Assembly: GCF_020075705.1 (NCBI RefSeq)
Contig: NZ_JAIQUM010000017.1
Coordinates: 14,733 to 78,732, forward strand
Reading direction: 5' to 3'
Source: Metabacillus rhizolycopersici
GTDB taxonomy: Bacteria > Bacillota > Bacilli > Bacillales > Bacillaceae
Length of the DNA stretch: 64,000 bases
Shown here piece after piece: positions 18,056-27,341 of the stretch (the stretch's first letter is position 1; each line of letters begins with the position of its first letter). Both the position numbers and the translations under genes were made by a program. The notes under the pieces were generated by a model. That model was not told the DNA's origin. It searched no databases and was given only the letters and a program-made list of their open reading frames with translations.

Positions 18056-18817
18056 ATGATTAATGAAAAAGTTGCTTTTATTTTAGAAGATAAAATAAAC
18101 CTCGTCAAAAGTGATGGGAAATCAATTTATTTAGTCGGTCCAATCAAATTACCCGTGAACTTAGGTGGTGAAACAACAATTTTTCAATGGTATTGCTGGT
18201 TGCGATGTGAGAATATGGCTGGTCACTTTTGTGAGGATGGCTCTTATAATACGGAAAGTATCATTGAAACGTTGGCCTCATCCAATTTAGCGGAAATGCA
18301 GCAATCGAGTGTGCTAGTATATGGAGATTTTCAACATTCTACCGATGCACTGATTCGCATGCATAGTATTTGCCATACAGGTGATATTTTTGGAAGTAAA
18401 CGCTGTGATTGTGGCTTTCAATTAAAACAAGCAATGAAAATGATTGCTGCTCACGGATCAGGTGCATTGTTTTATTTAGCAAATCATGAGGGAAGGGGTA
18501 TTGGCTTATTTAGTAAAGCCATGGCTTATGTTCTTCAAGAGGAAGGATTAGATACGGTACAAGCTAATTTAGAGCTTGGCTTTAAGGATGATGTGCGAAA
18601 CTATGATGACGCTATTCGAGTATTAAAAACATTGCGTTCTAATCCAGTGACCCTGATTACCAACAATCCAAGAAAATTAGATGCACTGCAAAAATCAGGT
18701 GCCAATCTCGCCGGTCGAGTTCAGTTATGGGGGGACGTATCAGAATACAATGAAAAATATTTAGAAACAAAGGTTGTCCGTTCAGGTCATTTAAAGGGTG
18801 GATGTCCGAATGAGTGA
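18056..18817 (+). CDS. GTP cyclohydrolase II-like protein (RibA family)
   Basis: 253 residues. The catalytic zinc-site block is complete: RMHSICHTGDIFGSKRCDCG (near residues 101-120), with NHEGRGIGLF and the C-terminal LITNNPRKL block that recognises GTP. GTP cyclohydrolase II opens GTP to the first riboflavin precursor. Unlike the Bacillus rib operon protein, it has no DHBP synthase (RibB) domain and no rib genes nearby, so it may be a dispersed paralogue or serve a different pathway. A strong RBS (GGGAGGT) lies before ATG 18056. Confidence 0.85.
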   Translation: MINEKVAFILEDKINLVKSDGKSIYLVGPIKLPVNLGGETTIFQWYCWLRCENMAGHFCEDGSYNTESIIETLASSNLAEMQQSSVLVYGDFQHSTDALIRMHSICHTGDIFGSKRCDCGFQLKQAMKMIAAHGSGALFYLANHEGRGIGLFSKAMAYVLQEEGLDTVQANLELGFKDDVRNYDDAIRVLKTLRSNPVTLITNNPRKLDALQKSGANLAGRVQLWGDVSEYNEKYLETKVVRSGHLKGGCPNE

Positions 18818-18893
18818 ATATGTTATACTATAAGCCATGAGGAATCTTTAGGGAGAAGGATCTTCATATTAAAATCGAAAGTGGGGAAGCGAA

Positions 18894-19463
18894 ATGAAAT
18901 TTGGTTTTGATATTGATGATACTTTGATTAATTTACGGGAATATGCATTTCATTTGTATAATAAAAAGCTGAATAAAAATGTTCAACTCGATGTGTTTCA
19001 TACAATAAAGACTCTTGAAATCCATGAGGCTTTTGATTTAACTGCAGAGCAAGGTAGCGAGATGTGGAATAGTCTCCAAGACGAAATATATTTTTCTGCT
19101 TGTCCGCCATTTCCCCATGCAGTCGAAACATTACAAGAACTTGAGAGACAAGGTCACGAAGTCTATTACATAACAGCAAGAGATAAGGAATTCGGGGAAC
19201 GGACAAAGAAGTGGTTACTGGAAAATGGCTTCCCAGTAAATGATGATCGCTTTTACTGCGGGATGAAAGACCCGGAAAAAATAAACATCATAAAAGAACT
19301 AGATTTAGATTATTACTTTGATGATAAACCTGCAGTTTTAGAAACATTGTTAGATTTACCACTACAGGTTATTGCAAAGGATAATTCTTATAATCAGCAT
19401 TTATCCATACCACGGCTTACTTCTTGGTCTGAGTTGGAGGCAATCGTTAAACAAAATAGCTAG
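18894..19463 (+). CDS. HAD-family 5'(3')-deoxyribonucleotidase-like protein (YqfW-like)
   Basis: 189 residues. HAD motif I FDIDDTLI (nucleophile Asp6 and Asp8), motif II YYITARDK (Thr), and motif III/IV YFDDKPAV. The size and cap region fit the NT5C/YqfW group of nucleotidases. RBS GTGGGGAAGCG precedes ATG 18894. Likely cytosolic nucleotide salvage; substrate unproven. It ends before a shared terminator. Confidence 0.8.
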   Translation: MKFGFDIDDTLINLREYAFHLYNKKLNKNVQLDVFHTIKTLEIHEAFDLTAEQGSEMWNSLQDEIYFSACPPFPHAVETLQELERQGHEVYYITARDKEFGERTKKWLLENGFPVNDDRFYCGMKDPEKINIIKELDLDYYFDDKPAVLETLLDLPLQVIAKDNSYNQHLSIPRLTSWSELEAIVKQNS

Positions 19464-19530
19464 AGTGCTTATGCAGAGAAATGAATCGAAGTTCGGATTA
19501 CGTTTTAAATAGTTGCCTCTTATAAATATA

Positions 19531-19570
19531 ATTAATCAGGTCGTGGTAGAATCCACGCCCTGATTGATTA
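19531..19570. terminator. Bidirectional terminator
   Basis: AATCAGGTCGTGG, loop TAGAAT, CCACGCCCTGATT between convergent genes, with A/T-rich flanks. Confidence 0.75.
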
Positions 19571-19575
19571 CTTAT

Positions 19576-20493
19576 TTACCTTGCCTGTTCAATGATATTG
19601 ATAAGATTCAACAGCATGTCATTTATCGGTGTAGGGATCAGATAGTATTGACCTAGTTCACTAACTTTACCAGCTAAATATTCAACCTCTGTTTTCCGCC
19701 CTGCTTCAATATCTTGAAGCATTGACGTTTTCCCTTGAGGTGACAAAGTATCTAAAATTACTAAAAATTCATCGATATCTTTACTAGTTAAGTTTATGCC
19801 AACTTTTTCAGATAAGGTGACAACTTCCTGCATCGCATCAATCATTAACTGCCTGGCCTTTGGTACTTCCTGAAATACTTGGTAATTGCCTCTTAATACA
19901 GCTGATGTTTGATTAACCCCAACATTAATCATAAATTTCCACCACATCGTCCGCAGCATATTTTCAGGAATTTCATAAGGGATTTTCACTTGTCCAAAAA
20001 ATTCTTTTACAAGCTGAACATTAGGAGAATAAGTGGTATTCATTTCTTCTCCAAAGCAAATTTTTCCTATACTTGAGAATTGAATGGAGTTCCCTTCGCG
20101 CAATGCATCAATTGCGACACACATGCCATATAGGAGATTTTCATCTCCATATGTTGCAGCAATCATTTCTTCGCTAGCAATTCCGTTCATTAATGAGAGA
20201 ATAATTGTTTGTGGTCCTACGTGTTTTTTCATATCCTTTATGGCTTGCTGTAGTCCGGAGTATTTAACGGCAACTAGGATTAAATCTGCAGGTTCAGTAT
20301 TTTCTTCCGGTGTTATATAATTGAATTCATAATGGTTTCCATTTACGTTAAAACCTTCAGCTTTATAGCGTTCTATTCGCTCTGAGTCTGCGATAATTTG
20401 AAGACTTTTGCTATCAGATTCATAGATTTTACTTGCATAGGCAGCACCAATTGCTCCAAGTCCAATAATTGATACTTTTTCAATTTTTTTCAT
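19576..20493 (-). CDS. Ketopantoate reductase family protein (PanE/ApbA)
   Basis: 305 residues. An N-terminal NADPH-binding Rossmann motif (IGLGAIGAAYASKI, residues 9-22), the substrate-binding lysine block LVAVKYSGLQ (near residues 75-84) and the C-terminal helical domain with KFMINVGVNQTSA match PanE. The best start is ATG 20493 because GGAGTGATAACT lies in front of it; the frame could extend to 20559 without an RBS. Family reaction: NADPH reduction of 2-dehydropantoate to pantoate, though Bacillus genomes often carry several paralogues with other substrates. Not near panBC here. Confidence 0.82.
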   Translation of the reverse strand: MKKIEKVSIIGLGAIGAAYASKIYESDSKSLQIIADSERIERYKAEGFNVNGNHYEFNYITPEENTEPADLILVAVKYSGLQQAIKDMKKHVGPQTIILSLMNGIASEEMIAATYGDENLLYGMCVAIDALREGNSIQFSSIGKICFGEEMNTTYSPNVQLVKEFFGQVKIPYEIPENMLRTMWWKFMINVGVNQTSAVLRGNYQVFQEVPKARQLMIDAMQEVVTLSEKVGINLTSKDIDEFLVILDTLSPQGKTSMLQDIEAGRKTEVEYLAGKVSELGQYYLIPTPINDMLLNLINIIEQAR

Positions 20494-20733
20494 AGTTATC
20501 ACTCCATTATCGTAATTTGAAATAGGGAATGAGCGGGGTAATCTGGAATTAACAGACAATCAAAGTGTGTGAATTTTTCATCTAATGACTTTATATACCA
20601 TTAATAGATATACTACAAGTATTGTGATCTTTGTATTCTGCAAATTAGAAGTAAACGGTTAGTATATTTTTATTTTAATAGATATGTATGTTCACGGAAA
20701 TGATTTTTAAATATAGGAATAGAAAGGACTTAC

Positions 20734-21528
20734 ATGATGTATTTAATGGATTATCATCACCATACGAATAACTCTTTTGATTCCAAGGCAATAATGGAAG
20801 AAGTATGTAATGAAGCAATAAAAAAGGGAATTAAAGAAATATGCTTTACAGAGCATTTTTCCCTAAATCCAGTTGTACCTACTTACGGTTATATGGACTT
20901 TGAAAGATACTTTCATGAAATCCGCGATTGTCGAGATAAGTTCCAGGATCAATTAATCATAAAAGCAGGGATTGAGATTTGTGAACCACATCAACTGAAG
21001 GATGAATACACAGAAGCATTTAAACCACTTGAGTTGGATTTTATTTTAGGATCTGTACATAACATGAATAATGAAAAATTACGGAAGTTTTTAGGGGATA
21101 AAAATAGCAGTTCAGCTTATAGTGAATATTTTACGGAAGTATATCAGTTGGTAAGTTTTGCCGATATAGACGTAATCGCGCACTTAGATTTGTTAAAGCG
21201 CTATGCGATTAATACGATTGGAAACTTTGATTTTAATGAATGTAAGGATCTCATCGCTTCGATTTTAGAAAAAGCAATTGACAGAAACATTGGCATCGAA
21301 ATCAATACTTCTGGCCTTAGAGGGAAATTAAATGAAACACTTCCTTCTATTAATATTATCCAGCTGTACAAAGATTTAGGTGGGGAAATCTTGACGATTG
21401 GTTCGGATTCACACTTTGCGGAAACGGTTGGTGCACATTTGCATGAAGCTACTGAAATAGCAAAAGAATGTGGATTTACATCCATTTTTAAGTTTGACAA
21501 AAGAACGCCTATTGCAGTTAATCTCTGA
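20734..21528 (+). CDS. PHP-domain histidinol-phosphatase-like protein
   Basis: 264 residues. PHP ligands: MDYHHHTNNSFD (HxH), CFTEHFS, AGIEICEP, FILGSVHN, DVIAHLDLL, EINTSGL and TIGSDSHF. This is the HisJ/HisK-type arrangement. No his genes are adjacent. RBS GAAAGGAC precedes the ATGATG pair at 20734. It is the third PHP protein of the window, and the only one without an associated transporter. It probably hydrolyses a small phosphomonoester. Confidence 0.82.
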   Translation: MMYLMDYHHHTNNSFDSKAIMEEVCNEAIKKGIKEICFTEHFSLNPVVPTYGYMDFERYFHEIRDCRDKFQDQLIIKAGIEICEPHQLKDEYTEAFKPLELDFILGSVHNMNNEKLRKFLGDKNSSSAYSEYFTEVYQLVSFADIDVIAHLDLLKRYAINTIGNFDFNECKDLIASILEKAIDRNIGIEINTSGLRGKLNETLPSINIIQLYKDLGGEILTIGSDSHFAETVGAHLHEATEIAKECGFTSIFKFDKRTPIAVNL

Positions 21529-21629
21529 GTCATCATTATTCCAAAACGGTCTGTTGAATAAGGCCAAGAATTATAGGACTAAACAACAGTTGAAAATACG
21601 AAAGAATTTAAAAGAAAGATTCAACATTA

Positions 21630-21673
21630 GAGCTTTCAGATTTAGCGATCAAGCAATTCTGAAAGCTTTTTAT
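21630..21673 (+). terminator. Terminator after PHP gene
   Basis: AGCTTTCAGA ... TCTGAAAGCTTTTTAT hairpin with T-run. Confidence 0.7.
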
Positions 21674-21913
21674 CATTAGACCAATGTAATCTTTAAACAT
21701 GAAAAAGGAATCATCTATCTAAATAGTTTTAAATATATGTAGGTCTTACCATCGCTGAATTAGATGTGAAATAATTTACAATAAATGAGCAAGTTTTTAG
21801 AGGGAATTTCCTAAAGTTGCTTTTGAAATGGTAGCAGCTCAGGCATAATGAACGATGAAATAATAGAATTAGCCTAGTTGAAAATGTTAACAAAAAAAAT
21901 TTGTTATTCCTAC

Positions 21914-21942
21914 TTGACTGATTGGATTAATTATCATATAGT
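21914..21942 (+). promoter_or_regulatory. SigA promoter of tcyP
   Basis: TTGACT, 17-base spacer, TATAGT. It ends 41 bp upstream of the start codon. In B. subtilis tcyP is repressed by CymR; I cannot confirm a CymR site here. Confidence 0.65.
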
Positions 21943-21983
21943 TTGTGTATCAAATAAATCAATAGACATCGAAGGAGATCAAA

Positions 21984-23366
21984 ATGAACACCGTTCTAAT
22001 TATCGTTAACATTGCAGTTTTTCTATTACTCATAATGGGTTTGTTCATAATGCAGAAAAAACATGTTTCTTTTTCTAAGCGTGTTTTCACCGCATTAGGT
22101 TTAGGTATAGTATTTGGTCTTGTCATTCAATTAATCTACGGTGCAACATCTGAAGTTACTGTAGGAACAATAGATTGGTTTAGCATTGTTGGTAGTGGGT
22201 ATGTCAAACTATTACAAATGATTGTTATGCCACTTGTATTCATTTCAATTGTAGGTGCTTTTACGAAGTTAAAATTGACAAAAAATATCGGGAAAATCAG
22301 TTTCCTTGTCATTGGAATTCTGCTTGGCACGACTGCCATTTCTGCAGCCATCGGAATTGGCTCTGCATTAGGATTTGGTCTTGATGGAATTCAGATAACG
22401 CAAGGGGAAGCGGAAGCAACGCGAAATGTACAGTTAGAGGAAAAAGTTGTCGGAGTTCAAGATATGACGATTCCTCAACAAGTTTTAGAGCTATTGCCAA
22501 GTAATCCATTTCAAGATTTGACAGGTGCTCGTCCAACTTCAACAATTGCAGTTGTCATTTTTGCAGCCTTTATTGGTATGGCCTACCTTGGTGTTAAACG
22601 TAAGGATCCTGAGCATGGCGAATTTTTTGCTAAGATAATCGATACATTCTACGCGATTATTATGAGAATTGTTACACTTGTTCTTCGTTTAACACCATTT
22701 GGAATTTTGGCTTTAATTACGAAAGTAACAGCAACAAGTGATTATGTAGCCATTGCTAAATTAGGTAAGTTTGTCATTGCATCTTATGTGGCATTAATTG
22801 CGATGTTTATCGTACATTTAATCCTGTTATCACTTGCAAAACTAAGCCCTGTTAATTATGTGAAAAAGGGATTACCAACATTAACATTTGCCTTTACTTC
22901 ACGTTCAAGTGCAGGAACATTGCCTTTAAATATTAAAACACAAACAAAAGATTATGGGGTTTCTGAAGGGATCGCGAACTTTGCTGGTTCATTTGGACTT
23001 TCAATCGGGCAAAACGGATGTGCTGGTATTTACCCAGCGATGCTAGCAGTAATGGTTGCTCCATCTGTGGGCATTGATCCAATGAGTCCATCATTTATAC
23101 TCACTCTTATTCTAGTCGTAGTAGTTAGTTCTTTTGGAGTTGCAGGAGTAGGTGGCGGTGCAACATTCGCAGCGCTTATCGTGTTATCTGTCATGAATCT
23201 TCCAATTGAAATTGCTGCACTCGTTATCTCAGTTGAGCCATTAATCGACATGGGACGTACAGCATTAAATGTAAGTGGAAGTATGCTATCTGGGGTACTA
23301 ACTGGAAAAGCAACTGGTGAGTTAGATCAAGAAGTATATCAAAAATCAGAGGTTGCAGAAGCGTAA
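21984..23366 (+). CDS. tcyP: L-cystine/proton symporter TcyP-like (DAACS family)
   Basis: 460-residue dicarboxylate/amino acid:cation symporter. The N-terminus (NTVLIIVNIAVFLLL, then QKKHVSFSKRVFTALGLGI) closely resembles B. subtilis TcyP, and the length agrees. The conserved DAACS core is present: the serine-rich re-entrant loop FAFTSRSSAGTLP, and DMGRTALNVSG near the C-terminus. RBS GAAGGAGAT precedes ATG 21984. Expected role: uptake of cystine as a sulfur source. The following gene is an M20 amidohydrolase in the same direction, separated by a terminator. Confidence 0.85.
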   Translation: MNTVLIIVNIAVFLLLIMGLFIMQKKHVSFSKRVFTALGLGIVFGLVIQLIYGATSEVTVGTIDWFSIVGSGYVKLLQMIVMPLVFISIVGAFTKLKLTKNIGKISFLVIGILLGTTAISAAIGIGSALGFGLDGIQITQGEAEATRNVQLEEKVVGVQDMTIPQQVLELLPSNPFQDLTGARPTSTIAVVIFAAFIGMAYLGVKRKDPEHGEFFAKIIDTFYAIIMRIVTLVLRLTPFGILALITKVTATSDYVAIAKLGKFVIASYVALIAMFIVHLILLSLAKLSPVNYVKKGLPTLTFAFTSRSSAGTLPLNIKTQTKDYGVSEGIANFAGSFGLSIGQNGCAGIYPAMLAVMVAPSVGIDPMSPSFILTLILVVVVSSFGVAGVGGGATFAALIVLSVMNLPIEIAALVISVEPLIDMGRTALNVSGSMLSGVLTGKATGELDQEVYQKSEVAEA

Positions 23367-23399
23367 TCGTACAAGGCGCTAGGCACTACTTATTATAAA

Positions 23400-23438
23400 G
23401 AAAATGGCTGCGGGGGAAACTCTGCAGCTATTTTCTTT
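23400..23438 (+). terminator. Terminator after tcyP
   Basis: AAAATGGCTGC ... GCAGCTATTTTCTTT hairpin. Confidence 0.75.
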
Positions 23439-23635
23439 ATGTTTTGGAAATGATAACGCACATTAGTTGAAAATAAACCCCAAACTTAAATAAGGACATG
23501 CTAATGTTTCAAAAACATCTACTTTTCATTATCAGAATATTTGTTATTGACACATAATATCGAAAATACATATAATTAGGGACATGATTGAAATAGAGAC
23601 GTAATTTTTATAAAGATGAAGGGAGAATAGATATT

Positions 23636-24826
23636 TTGGAAAAATTTTATAGATTATTAGATGACGTTAATGAAGAAATGATCGACATAAGACGACACCT
23701 TCATCAACATCCTGAACTATCATTTGAAGAAGTAGAAACTCCTAAATTCATTGCTAACTACCATGAAAAGTTGGGCCATGAAGTAAGAACAAATGTAGGA
23801 GGTCGCGGTGTTGTTGCAACTCTTAAAGGGGGGAAACCTGGACCGACAGTGGCATTAAGAGCTGATTTCGATGCGTTACCTATACAGGAAGAAAATGAGT
23901 TTTCTTATAAGTCAAAAGTAGACGGTGTCATGCATGCATGTGGGCATGATGGTCATACTGCCGCATTATTAGGCCTAGCAAAGGTACTAAATCAGATGAA
24001 AAATGAGTTAGAAGGTAACATAGTTTTTATTCACCAGCATGCAGAAGAGCTTCCTCCTGGTGGAGCGATTGCAATGATTGAAGACGGTTGTCTTGATGGA
24101 GTAGATGTTATTTTTGGAACCCACTTGTGGGCAACAGTACCACTTGGTGAAATTGGCTACAGGGTTGGACCGTTTATGGCTGCACCTGATCGTTTTGATA
24201 TCAAGATCCAAGGGTATGGAGGCCACGGGTCTCAGCCTGAATTAACAAAAGATAGCATAGTGATTGGAGGGCAGTTGATCAATAATCTACAACAAATTGT
24301 CAGTAGACGCGTCAGTCCATTAGATTCAGCTGTTGTCTCTGTTTGCTCGTTTGAGGCGAAAAATCCTTATAATATTATTGCTGATTCTGCCTCATTAACG
24401 GGTACAGTGAGAACATTCAAAGAAGATGTACGTGAATTTATTGAAAAGGAAATTGAACGTGTTGTAAAAGGGACATGCCTCGTTACTGATGCAGATTATT
24501 CTTATACTTACTCGAAAGGGTATCCTGCAACTGTGAATCACAAGGAAGAAACAGAATTTCTTGCAAAAGTAGCTGAAATGGCCCCAAATGTAGAATCTGT
24601 TAAAGAACATGAATTGATTATGGGTGGAGAAGACTTTGCTTATTATTTGCAGCATGTCAAAGGAACGTTCTTTATGACAGGCGCTCAAATTGCAGGACGT
24701 GAAAAAACATATCCACATCATCATCCAAAATTTGATTTTGATGAAAAGGCGTTATTAATTGCTGCGCAAGTTCTTGGCAACGCAACATTGCAGTACATGA
24801 AGGAAAATTCAGAAATTACAGTTTAA
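23636..24826 (+). CDS. M20-family metallo-amidohydrolase
   Basis: 396-residue amidohydrolase of the IAA-amino-acid hydrolase / N-acyl-amino-acid deacylase group. Di-metal site: MHACGHDGHTA (residues 98-108), HQHAEELPPGG (Glu pair), and GGEDFAYYL near the C-terminus. The dimerisation/lid domain (GGHGSQPE) is present. Starts with TTG 23636 behind GAAGGGAGAA. It lies 3 bp from a DUF3100-type membrane protein start region and is followed by a second small membrane protein, so the three probably form an uptake-and-hydrolysis unit for an N-acylated or aminated small molecule. Confidence 0.87.
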   Translation: MEKFYRLLDDVNEEMIDIRRHLHQHPELSFEEVETPKFIANYHEKLGHEVRTNVGGRGVVATLKGGKPGPTVALRADFDALPIQEENEFSYKSKVDGVMHACGHDGHTAALLGLAKVLNQMKNELEGNIVFIHQHAEELPPGGAIAMIEDGCLDGVDVIFGTHLWATVPLGEIGYRVGPFMAAPDRFDIKIQGYGGHGSQPELTKDSIVIGGQLINNLQQIVSRRVSPLDSAVVSVCSFEAKNPYNIIADSASLTGTVRTFKEDVREFIEKEIERVVKGTCLVTDADYSYTYSKGYPATVNHKEETEFLAKVAEMAPNVESVKEHELIMGGEDFAYYLQHVKGTFFMTGAQIAGREKTYPHHHPKFDFDEKALLIAAQVLGNATLQYMKENSEITV

Positions 24827-24838
24827 GAGGTGACATCA

Positions 24839-25660
24839 GTGTCAGAGAAAAAGCAACAATTATGGAAAGATTGGCGTATACATCTGATTGTCTTGGGGAT
24901 TGTTTTAATCGCTGAAGCAATTGGCACATTTCAACTACCTATCGGAATAGGCGTTATCATGTTATTGCCTATGCTTTACGCAATTATTATTGGATTAGGA
25001 TTATATTTCACCCCCGTCGTAAAAGAAAAGCAAGCAAAAAGTGCAGAATCACTCATTTTTATCGCTGTCAGCTTACTTATCGCTAAATTCGGTGTTACAA
25101 TTGGCCCGGCTATGGACACAATTATTGAGGTTGGACCCGCATTAATTCTTCAAGAAATTGGTAACTTAGGTACGATACTCTTTGCATTGCCAATTGCTAT
25201 CTTACTAGGATTAAAACGTGAAAGTATCGGGATGACCCATTCTGTCGCACGAGAACCAAACGTTGCCTTGATTATGGACAAATATGGACTTAATTCTCCT
25301 GAAGGTCGTGGGGTTATGGCGATTTATATATTTGGAACTGTCTTTGGAGCAGTCTTCATGGGGATCATTTCCGGAGTTCTCGCAACAATTACACCTCTCC
25401 ACCCACTTTCCTTTGCAATGGCTTCAGGGATTGGTAGTGGAAGTATGATGGCAGCAGCAACAGGTTCTTTAGTAGCAGCATTTCCTGATTTTGAACAAGA
25501 TATCGTGGCACTAGCTGGGGCAAGTAATTTGATCTCTACAGGTATCGGTCTTTATGCAAGTATATTCATTGGACTCCCGCTTACAGAGAAACTTTATCTA
25601 ATTCTTTCGAAAAATAGAGATAAAAGGGCCAGTTCGAAGGTCAAAGTGGAGGCGAAATAA
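24839..25660 (+). CDS. DUF3100-like integral membrane protein
   Basis: About 273 residues with roughly eight hydrophobic segments and glycine-rich loops (GIGSGSMMAAATGSL). GTG 24839 is favoured over GTG 24830 because AAGAGGTGA then lies at usable distance; either would keep coupling to the amidohydrolase. It overlaps the next gene by one base at 25660. The family is uncharacterised; the constant pairing with an M20 amidohydrolase and a second membrane protein suggests the pair forms a transporter for the amidohydrolase substrate. Confidence 0.78.
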   Translation: MSEKKQQLWKDWRIHLIVLGIVLIAEAIGTFQLPIGIGVIMLLPMLYAIIIGLGLYFTPVVKEKQAKSAESLIFIAVSLLIAKFGVTIGPAMDTIIEVGPALILQEIGNLGTILFALPIAILLGLKRESIGMTHSVAREPNVALIMDKYGLNSPEGRGVMAIYIFGTVFGAVFMGIISGVLATITPLHPLSFAMASGIGSGSMMAAATGSLVAAFPDFEQDIVALAGASNLISTGIGLYASIFIGLPLTEKLYLILSKNRDKRASSKVKVEAK

Positions 25661-26112
25661 TGTTACGAAATATTCAAGAGTGGAGTTTAGTTTTGGTTAT
25701 TATCGGTATTATCACCTTAGTTGGAAATTGGATTGGTTATGATGTCTTACCGTTTCAAGCTTTGCCTGGAATGATTGTTCTTATTCTTATTTCTCTAGTT
25801 GGTTTAATTCTTAATAAGCTAATCCCACTTCAAATCCCAGCAATAGCCTATATCTCATTCATTGCAATTATCGTTTCCATGCCAGGCGTGCCTGGATCAG
25901 AACTTGTTGTCAAATGGACGACAGATGTGAACATACTTGCAATCACAACACCAGTATTAGCCTATGCAGGAGTTGCCATTGGTGGATCATGGGCAGATTT
26001 TGCGAAAATGGGCTGGAAAAGCATCGTTGTTGGTATGTGTGTGTTGACCGGAACTTTTCTCGGTTCCGCTCTTATTGCCGAAGTGATTTTACGCATGCAA
26101 GGAATTATTTAA
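25660..26112 (+). CDS. Small membrane protein, partner of the DUF3100 protein
   Basis: 150 residues, four to five hydrophobic segments. Its ATG overlaps the stop of the preceding membrane protein by one base (TAATG), implying translational coupling. No enzymatic motif; short charged loops. Most likely the second subunit of a two-component permease. Ends before a terminator at 26147. Confidence 0.75.
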   Translation: MLRNIQEWSLVLVIIGIITLVGNWIGYDVLPFQALPGMIVLILISLVGLILNKLIPLQIPAIAYISFIAIIVSMPGVPGSELVVKWTTDVNILAITTPVLAYAGVAIGGSWADFAKMGWKSIVVGMCVLTGTFLGSALIAEVILRMQGII

Positions 26113-26146
26113 CTATTCTAAAAAACTGAAAATGTATTTGAACAAT

Positions 26147-26178
26147 AACCCGATAAGGCGGCACTTATCGGGTATTTA
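26147..26178 (+). terminator. Terminator of the amidohydrolase operon
   Basis: AACCCGATAAG, 7-base loop, CTTATCGGGT then T-rich sequence. Confidence 0.75.
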
Positions 26179-26388
26179 TGTTTTATATAGAACATCGATT
26201 TTGGTTGTAACCATAAACAAGTTTCCTTTTTGCTGTTGGATACAATTATATTGCATTTTGCAGCCCTATCACTAGACTGGAAATGGCACACTAAGCTTCC
26301 TAGCTCATGAAGTAGTATTATAGAACTTCGCATTCTTTAGCCGCCTGGGAGATCGATTTATATGTTCAATCCATAAAATAAAGGAGCA

Positions 26389-26682
26389 TCATAGCTCCCA
26401 AGGTGGAAATTCATTATTTTTTTGTTTCTCATATTCTTTCATCCTAGAATATGGGGTTGCTAGCGTAGATAAGATGAAACCTTGAGGGTTGGTTGTTTTC
26501 ATATGACCATTTAGCTCTTGGATTTTACTTGTTGCAAACATGTTTGCAACTCGAGCTAGATTTTCAATCGTGTCCATTAATTCTGGATTGTCATTGTAAT
26601 AACCTTTAGCAATCGAGTTAATATAATCAAGTTTATTACTGATTAGTTTTAGTGTTTTGATATCAAAATGTTCACTTTTCAT
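26389..26682 (-). CDS. Hypothetical 97-residue protein
   Basis: Starts at ATG 26682 behind AAGGAGTGG (minus strand), an excellent RBS; longer versions of the frame lack one. Contents: an N-terminal helical part (KLISNKLDYINSIAKGYY), a central NLARVANMFATSKIQEL helix and a C-terminal EFPPWEL end. No signal peptide, cysteine or membrane segment. I do not recognise the family. The helical, Lys/Glu-rich character suggests a small soluble protein. Confidence 0.65.
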   Translation of the reverse strand: MKSEHFDIKTLKLISNKLDYINSIAKGYYNDNPELMDTIENLARVANMFATSKIQELNGHMKTTNPQGFILSTLATPYSRMKEYEKQKNNEFPPWEL

Positions 26683-26992
26683 ACGATTCCACTCCTTATT
26701 AATAAAGCATATGGAATTATGGGGAATGTGGAACGAGAAAAGTATGAAAAGATGTTTTTTATCCAAGAACAGGATTTCCTTCGTATTATCATTTTAAAAT
26801 GGACAATGAGCGGGGGATTGCCAAAGGAATTTATAGTGAGAAAAGATAATTGTTAGGATGAATTAGAGTAACTTGCTCGTGATGGAAAATGAACGAAACA
26901 GCTCTTTCATGTGTTATTTTCATGAAGCAGTGAAAAGGTAAGCTTGCGATTACTTTTATATAGTAACAAGGATGAAGAAATGAGATGAATGT
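26683..26992. other. 310-bp stretch without a supported gene
   Basis: A plus-strand frame at 26668-26856 has no RBS and overlaps the divergent promoter area, so it is not called. Nothing else recognisable. Confidence 0.5.
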
Positions 26993-27124
26993 TTACTCAA
27001 TGTTTTGTTTATGGTTTGATGCAGGGTTTTTATTAGGTTTTGGTAGTAAATTCTTTAATTTATTTTTTAAATAATCTTTAATCATGTCACGAATACGCTT
27101 TTGTTTTTTGTCACGGTTTTTCAA
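26993..27124 (-). CDS. Very small basic protein, 43 residues
   Basis: A short frame with TTG start (27124) preceded by AAGGAGGGCGG, which is a near-perfect ribosome binding site. The product is strongly basic: it begins MKNRDKKQKRIRD, contains LKNKLKNLLPKP and ends with HKQNIE. Amphipathic, no membrane segment. It is too short for usual gene callers. The RBS is the main evidence; function unknown. Confidence 0.55.
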   Translation of the reverse strand: MKNRDKKQKRIRDMIKDYLKNKLKNLLPKPNKNPASNHKQNIE

Positions 27125-27299
27125 GAAAGCCGCCCTCCTTAAATGAAGTTTTCATTTATGCACTTATTATAACGTTATTTAATCTAATAATCTAATTACG
27201 ACTTTTTTGATTCGTTCAATTTAAAAGGATTCATCATATCGTATGAATTAAGATGAAACATGTTGTGAAGTATTTTAACTAATTGATTTGAAAAAGAGA

Positions 27300-27341
27300 A
27301 GAAGGATAACCCGAAATGATGATTAGGAGTTATCCTTTTTC
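27300..27341 (-). terminator. Terminator overlapping the end of the YndM-like gene
   Basis: On the minus strand AAAAAGGATAACTCC ... GGGTTATCCTTCTTC; GGATAAC/GTTATCC stem. It overlaps the last codons of the upstream gene. Confidence 0.6.

Larger units (their letters stand above)
21529..21983. other. 455-bp gene-less stretch before tcyP
   Basis: Contains the terminator of the PHP gene at 21630-21673 and a good SigA promoter at 21914-21942. No coding potential is seen between them. Confidence 0.6.

Noticed and set aside
21780..21913. CymR or S-box type sulfur control element upstream of tcyP
   Set aside because: No S-box structure is visible and the CymR consensus could not be matched with confidence.
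24395..24724. Minus-strand 109-residue frame inside the amidohydrolase gene
   Set aside because: Antisense frame, Phe/Cys-rich composition typical of a shadow.
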